DNA of 52,335 bases from Trichormus sp. M33_DOE_039 (GTDB taxonomy: Bacteria; Cyanobacteriota; Cyanobacteriia; Cyanobacteriales; Nostocaceae): assembly GCA_015296085.1 (NCBI GenBank), contig DVDT01000008.1:1-52335 (forward strand), given 5' to 3'. Below, piece after piece: positions 45,903 through 52,335 of this stretch. Position numbers and translations under genes: made by a program. The notes below the pieces were generated by a model that did not search any database, was not told the DNA's origin, and saw nothing but the letters and a program-made list of their open reading frames with translations. Within the stretch, counting starts at the first letter, position 1. Every line of letters starts with the position of its first letter.

Positions 45903-48293
45903 ATGCCTGACACTAATTTTACCGCTACTGTACCGCCAGCATCTCAACTGTCATCTGTTGCGATTTTACAAGAGAAAATTTTAGCCATCCGCAAAACTCT
46001 GCGTCCTGGACAACAACAAATGGCTGATTGGCAATCTGGCCCACTGGCTGTTTCTGCTGTTCCTGGGGCTGGGAAATCTACGGGGATGGCGGCGGCGGCG
46101 GCGATCGCCATTGCTAGGCAATATGAAAATACAGTCCAATCACGCCCCTCTACTCGTCGTCAGTTAGTGGTAGTAACTTTTACACGTTCTGCGGCTGCGA
46201 ACATTAAACTAAAAATCCGCGACTACCTCAAGCAATTATCTTTACCCCAAACGGGTTTTGCTGTTTATACTCTGCATGGTTTGGCTTTAAACATTGCTAG
46301 CCGCCACCCTGAGTTATCTGGTTTAGAGTTAGAAAACGTCACCCTCATCACCCCCAATCAAAGCCACCGCTTCATTCGCACCGCCGTCGAACAATGGATT
46401 GTCAATCATCCCCGGCTGTATTTGCAGTTATTGGAAGGACAACAATTTGACGGTGAAGAGACAGAAAGGTTACGTCGTCAATCAGTGCTAAGAACTGAAG
46501 TTTTACCAGACTTAGCAACTACCGTCATTCACGAAGCCAAAAGTTCCGGGATTTCGCCAGCCAAACTGCGGGAATGGAGTGAACAAACTACAGACGCGTA
46601 TGAAATTTTAACTATTGCTGCCGGATTGTATGAAGAATATCAAAACCTGATGCGATCGCGTGACTTCATTGACTACGACGATATGATTTTAGCTGCCCTA
46701 CGGGTTCTAGAAAACGACAGCGCGCGTCGCATCGAACAAAACCAAGTTTTCGCTGTTTTTGAAGATGAAGCCCAAGATTCCAGCCCATTACAGACGCAGT
46801 TATTAGAGATTTTGGCGAGTGAGGGGGGCGAATCAATTCAAAATACAAAATACAAAATACAAAATTCAACAGTCAACTTAATTAGAGTTGGCGATCCTAA
46901 CCAAGCGATTAACTCGACGTTTACACCAGCTGACCCAATTTACTTTCGGGAATTTTGTCAAGAATGCGATCGCTCTGGCAAACTAGCAACAATGGATCAG
47001 GCCGGTCGCAGTACCCAAATGATTATCGAAGCGGCTAATTTTGCACTGCAATGGGTGAATAGTTTCTACGGGGCTAAAAATCAAAAGTCTCCCCACCTTC
47101 CTAGCCCCTTTAGTCTGCAAATGATTCGTCCTGTTAACCAAGTTGATGTCAACCCTGTTGCAGTGGGTGGAGGTTTAGAACTGCATACACCCCATGATAT
47201 TCATCACACAGTTGAGTTGCTGGGTAACAGGGTAATTGAGTTATTAACACAAGACCCAACTAAAAGTGCGGCAGTGTTAGTGCGTGAAAATCGCCAAGGA
47301 CGATGGTTATCACAAGCACTAGAACCTCTGTGTAAAGAGCATAATATAACAATATTTGATGTGGGAGAAAGCGATCGCCGTTCCCATGTTCCCCAGGAGA
47401 TATTAGCACTGCTACAATTTTGCGATCGTCCCCATTCTCCCGACTACCTCAAAACCGCTTTGGAAGTTTTGGTTAAGCGTCAATTAATCCCTACCCAAGA
47501 TCTCAACGCCCTAGCCAGTCTCCCAGAAGAATTTCTCTATCCCAGCCCCTTAGCTGCACCCCAATCAGAATCAGTCCAAAAAGCCTCTCATCTTTGTCGT
47601 AGTTTACTCCGCGCCCGCTTAGAGTTGCCCTTGTATCAGCTAATTTCCTTCTTGGCTTTGACTTTAAATTATGACCAAGCCGAACTAGCCACAGCAGATA
47701 AACTCTCGGAACGAGTCAACAAACAAATTGCGGTGAATAACTCAATGGGGTCGATGCTCTCAGTTTTGAGTGAAATTGTCAGTTCCGAACGCTTTGAACC
47801 AGTGGAAACCGATGATGTAGAAGCCCGTTACACCCGTGCTGGTCAAATCACAATTATCACCATGCACAAAGCTAAAGGGCTAGATTGGCACTATGTATTT
47901 TTGCCCTTCCTGCACGAAAACCTCATCCCTGGTAGGTTTTGGGTTCTCCCCCAAAGCCAATTTTTAGGTGACTTTACCTTATCAGAAGTAGCTCGCGCCC
48001 AGATTCGCGCCGCCCTCCACGGTGAAGCCAGCATCCCCGAAGTCACCCCCGCTTGGGAACAAGCCAAACACCTTAAAACAGCCGAAGAGTATCGTTTACT
48101 TTATGTAGCGATGACCAGAGCCAAGCAATTATTATGGATGTCTGCGGCACAAAAAGCCCCCTTTACCTGGAGTAAACCGGAAAACTTACAAGAACAAGCC
48201 CCATGTCCAGTGTTCTCCGCTTTAAAACGACAATTTCCTGAGTGTGTGGTTAGGGGTGTAACACCAATTCAAAATTCACAATCCTACAGCTAG
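45903..48293 (+). CDS. UvrD/Rep-like DNA helicase
   Basis: A superfamily 1A ATP-dependent 3'-5' helicase, 796 residues. A Q-motif region (RPGQQQMADWQSGPLAVSAV) is followed by Walker A, VPGAGKST at ~53-60. Motif Ia is VVVTFTRSAAANIK. Walker B is in FAVFEDEAQDSSPLQTQLLE; motif III-type VGDPNQAI and motifs V/VI ITIITMHKAKGLDWHYVFLP and EEYRLLYVAMTRAKQLLWMS are all present. It should be active in DNA repair or replication restart. Residues ~308-323 (ESIQNTKYKIQNSTVN) are encoded by an inserted repeat, between the Walker B segment and VGDPNQAI. Its last residues (IQNSQSYS) and stop codon are likewise repeat-derived. Confidence 0.92.
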   Translation: MPDTNFTATVPPASQLSSVAILQEKILAIRKTLRPGQQQMADWQSGPLAVSAVPGAGKSTGMAAAAAIAIARQYENTVQSRPSTRRQLVVVTFTRSAAANIKLKIRDYLKQLSLPQTGFAVYTLHGLALNIASRHPELSGLELENVTLITPNQSHRFIRTAVEQWIVNHPRLYLQLLEGQQFDGEETERLRRQSVLRTEVLPDLATTVIHEAKSSGISPAKLREWSEQTTDAYEILTIAAGLYEEYQNLMRSRDFIDYDDMILAALRVLENDSARRIEQNQVFAVFEDEAQDSSPLQTQLLEILASEGGESIQNTKYKIQNSTVNLIRVGDPNQAINSTFTPADPIYFREFCQECDRSGKLATMDQAGRSTQMIIEAANFALQWVNSFYGAKNQKSPHLPSPFSLQMIRPVNQVDVNPVAVGGGLELHTPHDIHHTVELLGNRVIELLTQDPTKSAAVLVRENRQGRWLSQALEPLCKEHNITIFDVGESDRRSHVPQEILALLQFCDRPHSPDYLKTALEVLVKRQLIPTQDLNALASLPEEFLYPSPLAAPQSESVQKASHLCRSLLRARLELPLYQLISFLALTLNYDQAELATADKLSERVNKQIAVNNSMGSMLSVLSEIVSSERFEPVETDDVEARYTRAGQITIITMHKAKGLDWHYVFLPFLHENLIPGRFWVLPQSQFLGDFTLSEVARAQIRAALHGEASIPEVTPAWEQAKHLKTAEEYRLLYVAMTRAKQLLWMSAAQKAPFTWSKPENLQEQAPCPVFSALKRQFPECVVRGVTPIQNSQSYS
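46826..46870 (+). repeat. Dispersed AT-rich repeat inside the helicase gene
   Basis: GGGCGAATCAATTCAAAATA (46826-46845), then CAAAATACAAAATACAAAAT. The first 20 bases equal those at 17436-17455 upstream of the response regulator gene. It encodes ESIQNTKYKIQNS in frame. Confidence 0.85.
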
Positions 48294-48319
48294 GCTTGCG
48301 CCTACAAAATTCAAAATTA
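48264..48319 (+). repeat. Dispersed repeat at the helicase gene 3' end
   Basis: CAATTCAAAATTCACAATCC, then TACAGCTAGGCTTGCGCCTA and CAAAATTCAAAATTAC: AT-rich arms around a palindromic core, a diverged relative of the elements at 10866-10922 and 17441-17500. The helicase stop codon (TAG 48291-48293) lies in it. Confidence 0.8.
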
Positions 48320-48560
48320 CAGAATTTTTGCCTTTTAACTGTTTCAACCCCATTCCTCATGACCCATTACCATAAATTAATCGAATGGTATGGATAGCAA
48401 CATTGCGTGACTAAAAGCTACTACTCTCACAGTAACTAGTTTTCAGCTAAAATCACGCCTGAGTAAAAAGACAGTAAGTTAAATGCAACTTTGGTGAAGA
48501 AAAATTGCTAGAGTGAACACAGTGAGCCTTAATGTCTAATCGCCAAAACCTATATATCTC

Positions 48561-50123
48561 ATGGATTTTGCTAATCTTGCATCCCAATTAAATGCGGGAA
48601 CGATTTTACCAGAGGGGATTGTCATTATCACCCTCATGGGGGTTTTGCTCGTTGATTTGATTTTAGGGCGGACATCTTCACGCTGGATTGGATATCTAGC
48701 GATCGCAGGTTTACTGGCTGCGACTGTCGCCCTATATTTTCAATGGGATGCTATCAATCCCATCTCCTTTAGCGGTGGTTTTAATGGCGACGATCTCAGT
48801 ATCGTCTTTCGCGGTATCGTTGCCTTATCTGCCGTTGTCACCATACTGATGTCAATTCGCTACGTTGAGCAGAGTGGCACTGCTTTAGCAGAATTCATCG
48901 CGATTTTATTGACAGCAACCCTAGGAGGGATGTTTGTCTCTGGAGCTAGTGAGTTAGTGATGATTTTCATCTCACTAGAAACCCTGAGTATATCCTCTTA
49001 TTTACTCACAGGTTATACCAAGCGTGACCCTCGTTCTAACGAGGCAGCTCTGAAATACTTGTTGATTGGAGCTTCCAGCACGGCAGTATTTTTGTACGGT
49101 GTATCATTACTGTACGGGCTGTCTGGTGGACAAACAGAACTGAGTGCGATCGCTAACGGTATAGCTCAAGCCAATGTCAGCCAATCCTTGGGTTTGGTGA
49201 TTGCCCTGGTGTTTGTGATTGCAGGTATTGGTTTCAAAATCTCTGCTGCACCCTTCCACCAATGGACACCAGATGTTTATGAAGGCGCACCTACCCCGGT
49301 TATTGCCTTTTTGTCTGTTGGTTCTAAAGCAGCCGGATTTGCCCTTGCTATCCGCTTACTCACCACAGTTTTCCCCCTCGTCGCCGAGGAGTGGAAATTT
49401 GTCTTCACAGCCCTAGCTGTCCTCAGTATGATTTTGGGTAACGTCGTCGCCCTTGCCCAAACCAGCATGAAACGGATGTTGGCTTATTCATCCATCGCCC
49501 AAGCTGGGTTTGTGATGATCGGCCTAATTGCTGGGACTGATGCTGGTTACGCCAGCATGATCTTTTATTTGCTGGTGTATTTGTTCATGAACCTGTGCGG
49601 CTTTACCTGTGTGATTCTTTTCTCCTTACGGACAGGAACAGACCAGATCGCCGAATACTCAGGTTTATACCAAAAAGACCCCCTATTAACGTTAGGTTTA
49701 AGTCTCTCCCTTCTGTCTTTAGGTGGAATTCCACCCTTAGCTGGATTTTTCGGCAAGATTTACCTATTCTGGGCTGGTTGGCAAGCAGGTCTTTATTGGT
49801 TAGTTCTACTAGGTCTAGTCACTAGCGTCGTCTCCATCTACTACTACATTCGTGTAGTTAAAATGATGGTGGTGAAAGAACCCCAAGAAATGTCTGATGT
49901 AGTGAAGAATTACCCCCCAGTCAGTTGGAATTTGCCCGGATTTAGACCTTTGCAAGTAGGCTTAATAGTAACATTGATTGCTACTTCCCTCGCCGGAATT
50001 TTGTCAAATCCTCTATTTACCTTGGCAAATAATTCTGTAACTCACACTGCTATTTTACAAACAGCAGCAGTTGTCAATACTCAGGTAACGGTAGCATCTA
50101 CTGAGCATCCAAAAGGTTTGTAG
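48561..50123 (+). CDS. ndhB: NAD(P)H-quinone oxidoreductase subunit 2
   Basis: NdhB is a proton-pumping, multi-span membrane subunit of the NDH-1 complex of the thylakoid membrane, needed for respiration, cyclic electron flow and CO2 uptake. The 520-residue protein has ~14 hydrophobic helices, with the antiporter-like motifs [20 protein letters not shown] (Lys/Glu), [20 protein letters not shown] (TM7-8 Lys and Glu in the proton path), and [20 protein letters not shown] 48561 ([13 protein letters not shown]) is the family start. It is monocistronic, with a strong terminator about 20 bp past the stop. Confidence 0.97.
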   Translation: MDFANLASQLNAGTILPEGIVIITLMGVLLVDLILGRTSSRWIGYLAIAGLLAATVALYFQWDAINPISFSGGFNGDDLSIVFRGIVALSAVVTILMSIRYVEQSGTALAEFIAILLTATLGGMFVSGASELVMIFISLETLSISSYLLTGYTKRDPRSNEAALKYLLIGASSTAVFLYGVSLLYGLSGGQTELSAIANGIAQANVSQSLGLVIALVFVIAGIGFKISAAPFHQWTPDVYEGAPTPVIAFLSVGSKAAGFALAIRLLTTVFPLVAEEWKFVFTALAVLSMILGNVVALAQTSMKRMLAYSSIAQAGFVMIGLIAGTDAGYASMIFYLLVYLFMNLCGFTCVILFSLRTGTDQIAEYSGLYQKDPLLTLGLSLSLLSLGGIPPLAGFFGKIYLFWAGWQAGLYWLVLLGLVTSVVSIYYYIRVVKMMVVKEPQEMSDVVKNYPPVSWNLPGFRPLQVGLIVTLIATSLAGILSNPLFTLANNSVTHTAILQTAAVVNTQVTVASTEHPKGL

Positions 50124-50141
50124 ATTCTATCTTTTATTACC

Positions 50142-50177
50142 AAAAAGACTAATAGTATTTCAACTATTAGTCTTTTT
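50142..50177. terminator. Bidirectional terminator between ndhB and the sensor kinase gene
   Basis: AAAAAGACTAATAGT (50142-50156) pairs perfectly with ACTATTAGTCTTTTT (50163-50177) around ATTTCA. U-runs lie on both strands. It serves ndhB (+). The stop codon of the kinase gene (50167-50169, minus strand) lies inside the stem. Confidence 0.93.
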
Positions 50178-51525
50178 TTATATTTGAGAACAAATTTACA
50201 GGAATTTGCATGACAAATTTCGCTCCTTGTTTGGAAGTTGAGTAACAATTGAGTTTGCCACCATGTTTTTTAACTATAATTTGATAGCTGATAGATAACC
50301 CTAAACCTGTACCTTGACCTACAGGTTTAGTTGTAAAAAAAGGGTCAAATAATTTTGATTGAATTTTTTCACTAATTCCTACTCCATTATCAGCAATTGT
50401 GATTTCTATCCAATGACTATCAATTAATTTAGTGTGAATAGTAATTGTTGGCGATTCCTGTACAAATTCTGAGAAATCTTCTAGTGCATCGATCGCATTG
50501 CTGATAATGTTAATGAATACTTGATTGAGTTGCTCAGGATAACAATTTATTTTTGGTAATTGACCGTAATTCTTAATGACTTGAATTTTTAAAGACTCAT
50601 GCTTAATTTGTAAGCGGTGATTCAAAAGCATCAAACTGCTGTCAATACCTTCATGAATATCGACTTTTTTCACGCTTGCTTCGTCTAATCTCGCAAAATT
50701 CCGTAGTGATTTGACTATTTCTTGAATACGCTCTGCGCCTACTTTCATAGAACAAAAAACTTTATTCAGGTCTGGGATAATAAAATCTAAATCTGTTGAT
50801 TCTAGAAGTTCTTCTACTTCTAAAGGTGGATGCGGTAAATATTTCTGATAAACCTCCACCAATTGTAATAAATTATTCATGTATTGTTGAGCGTGCATAA
50901 TATTGCCCAGAATAAAGCTGACAGGATTATTAATTTCATGAGCAACACCAGCAACAATCTGACCCAACCCAGACATTTTTTCAGCTTGTATCAGTTGGCT
51001 TTGAGTCAGTTGCAATTCCTTGAGTGTTTCTTGTAAAGCAATTGTACGTTCTTCTACTCTTTGTTCTAATTCTTCATTAACTTTTGCTAAAGCAACTTCT
51101 ACTTGTTGGCGGCGTTGAATTTCTTGACCTAACTCATTAATTTTTTTATTGAGCAGCGTAAAGTTACTGTTAGCCACAGCTTTATTTTCTAGGCGCAGAA
51201 GAATTAAAGCCGCAGATTCGGGAGACCAGGGTTGAATCACTGCTCCTTGACTACGGCAGATTAATGTTTTGCCATCATTGTGACGCAAGGTTAAAGTACC
51301 AACAACCATTGCTCTACTTGTTGAACAGGTTTTGAGGTAATGCTTCAACACTTCTGGTGTTTCCATCACAACATCAACCAGCTGTTTTTTATGCAAATCA
51401 CGACGGTGCAATCCCAGCATATCAGCTACTGCTTGATTCGTAGCTAATAGCTCACCTTCATGATTAACTAACAGTAAAGGTTCTGGTAAAACTCTGGCCA
51501 ATTGCAGAAATTGTTCAGTAGTCAT
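50167..51525 (-). CDS. PAS-domain sensor histidine kinase
   Basis: A soluble, 452-residue kinase without visible membrane spans. A PAS domain covers ~1-115 (LPEPLLLVNHEGELLATNQA). A coiled coil lies at ~125-180 (LEQRVEERTIALQETLKELQ). The phospho-acceptor His is in GLGQIVAGVAHEINNPVSFI. The ATPase domain has the N box NQVFINIISNAIDALEDFSE, the G1 box IADNGVGIS and the G2 box GQGTGLGLSISYQIIVKKHG. All catalytic boxes are intact. The gene's stop codon sits inside a bidirectional terminator. The gene at 51593-52135 lies 67 bp upstream on the same strand, so the two are probably co-transcribed; a receiver partner is not in view. Confidence 0.92.
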   Translation of the reverse strand: MTTEQFLQLARVLPEPLLLVNHEGELLATNQAVADMLGLHRRDLHKKQLVDVVMETPEVLKHYLKTCSTSRAMVVGTLTLRHNDGKTLICRSQGAVIQPWSPESAALILLRLENKAVANSNFTLLNKKINELGQEIQRRQQVEVALAKVNEELEQRVEERTIALQETLKELQLTQSQLIQAEKMSGLGQIVAGVAHEINNPVSFILGNIMHAQQYMNNLLQLVEVYQKYLPHPPLEVEELLESTDLDFIIPDLNKVFCSMKVGAERIQEIVKSLRNFARLDEASVKKVDIHEGIDSSLMLLNHRLQIKHESLKIQVIKNYGQLPKINCYPEQLNQVFINIISNAIDALEDFSEFVQESPTITIHTKLIDSHWIEITIADNGVGISEKIQSKLFDPFFTTKPVGQGTGLGLSISYQIIVKKHGGKLNCYSTSKQGAKFVMQIPVNLFSNIKKD

Positions 51526-51592
51526 GAATTTTAGTTCAGAGTTAATACAAGCACCAATTCAACATAAGTTCGTAGCTAAGTGCCATAAAATT

Positions 51593-52135
51593 TTAGAGAT
51601 TATCCATACTTTTAAAGTATTCTCTACCTTCTGCATCTTCCGACTCTTCTGTAGGTTTGAGATAGACTGTAACTCTACATCCAGCAGCACCTGATGCTAT
51701 GGTTTCATGTAGTTCTACTTTGGCATAACCCAGGTTATCAGCAGCTATAGTCCCAAATACGTTGGAGGTCATCATACACATAGCTGGCCGATTTAGAACT
51801 TTTTCCGCAAAAGGACAAGTCTTATTACCAAATACGATTTTTGCGTCATTCTGCTCAATGATATAAAAATCGCCTTGAATCCGTTTTTTTAAGTCAACTA
51901 AGACATCAGCTATTTGTTCACGAGTCAGCTGAGAGACTTCTAACGCGGATTTATATTGTTGGTTGATTTGTTCACCCATCCGTTGACCAACTACACTGAT
52001 AAATCCAGATGCTTCTTCTAAACCGACAACATCTTGTAAAGTACCCGATAATTCACGAATCAAGGTACGTAAGAAAATATCTCGCTCTAACGAGATATTA
52101 GCAGTATTAATTGATGTTTGCAGGGTCTTGTTCAT
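51593..52135 (-). CDS. Cysteine-containing signalling protein (possible MetOD1-like domain)
   Basis: A 180-residue protein whose C-terminal half reads [40 protein letters not shown] and [14 protein letters not shown], with three well-placed Cys. I recall similar Cys-containing sequences as the methanogen-output (MetOD1) domain found with signalling proteins, but this is tentative. The N-terminal half is helical ([20 protein letters not shown]). No membrane span. It precedes the PAS kinase gene by 67 bp on the same strand, so it may sense a redox or small-molecule signal and modulate the kinase; that is inference. Confidence 0.6.
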   Translation of the reverse strand: MNKTLQTSINTANISLERDIFLRTLIRELSGTLQDVVGLEEASGFISVVGQRMGEQINQQYKSALEVSQLTREQIADVLVDLKKRIQGDFYIIEQNDAKIVFGNKTCPFAEKVLNRPAMCMMTSNVFGTIAADNLGYAKVELHETIASGAAGCRVTVYLKPTEESEDAEGREYFKSMDNL

Positions 52136-52191
52136 AAAATTAGCTCAAACTTGGTTAGTATCCACAACTTAATATTCCCCAAATCGAAGCT

Positions 52192-52280
52192 AAAATAACC
52201 TGAGTTCGGGATAAGAAATCCTCGAAACCCTTGAGTTCTCGTTGTTCGGTCTGAAGCTATGTTTTCATCTATTCTCAATA
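52192..52280. repeat. Dispersed repeat, copy 2
   Basis: AATAACCTGAGTTCGGGATA, then AGAAATCCTCGAAACCCTTG and TTCTCGTTGTTCGGTCTGAA. It closely matches 7938-8020 and sits in the last 200 bp of the window upstream of the 52135 gene. No transposase is seen here; the continuation is outside the window. Confidence 0.75.
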
Positions 52281-52335
52281 AAGCATGTTGTTGAGATTAA
52301 TCTCATTTGTGAAACTTAGTGACAAAATGATTCCA

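Overview
This window is chromosomal DNA from a filamentous, heterocyst-type cyanobacterium of the Nostoc/Anabaena group. The evidence is the very frequent octamer GCGATCGC (HIP1), short tandem heptamer repeats of the CCCCA(A/G)T type (STRR) between genes, and cyanobacterial genes: allophycocyanin-B alpha subunit (apcD), ndhB, two glycogen synthases, a KaiB-domain protein, and the DUF3038/DUF4335, DUF1815 and LuxR-type regulator families. Genus is inferred from these traits; no rRNA or tRNA gene was seen.

Layout. 1-5.4 kb: a secreted protein with 54-bp C-terminal repeats (cut by the window edge), an FHA-domain class A penicillin-binding protein, and a DUF3038-DUF4335 gene pair. 5.9-7.9 kb: apt, an orphan DppB-type permease and a small conserved gene. 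8.1-12.3 kb: the purine pair purL-purF. 12.5-15.1 kb: an AT-rich accessory patch with two unrecognised genes (one with CoiA-like and C2H2-like zinc motifs) and an antitoxin-like gene joined to a truncated VapC toxin. 15.2-17.4 kb: groES-groEL under a perfect CIRCE operator, with a strong terminator. 17.7-23.3 kb: a ferredoxin-like gene fragment, a response regulator, gntK, a DUF1815 gene, asnS with a coiled-coil partner, a small conserved gene and an anti-sigma-type kinase. 23.7-31.9 kb: rlmD, apcD, a 1-kb spacer with three terminators and a possible dead gene, glgA (GlgA2 type), a KaiB-domain protein, a PilT ATPase and a small membrane protein. 32-38.1 kb: wecB, a peptidoglycan-binding protein, an M23 peptidase, glgA (GlgA1 type) and hemC. 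38.3-42.9 kb: a YegS-type lipid kinase, an AstE/AspA-type deacylase, era, a LuxR-type regulator and a 70-residue protein. 43-52.3 kb: a U32 peptidase, a UvrD-like helicase, ndhB, and a sensor kinase paired with a small cysteine-containing protein.

Most genes are single housekeeping units on either strand rather than long operons. Themes that recur are cell-wall synthesis and remodelling (FHA-PBP, PG-binding protein, M23 peptidase, wecB), purine metabolism (apt, purL, purF), glycogen synthesis (two glgA types 7.4 kb apart) and signalling.

The most distinctive property is the load of small dispersed repeats. At least four protein genes (purL, gntK, the U32 peptidase gene, the helicase gene) carry what look like repeat elements inserted in frame, and several other genes begin or end inside repeats. 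The best candidates for something undescribed are the 12.5-15.1 kb patch, the KaiB-domain protein beside pilT, and a possible minus-strand small RNA between apcD and glgA. None of them is a proven system.
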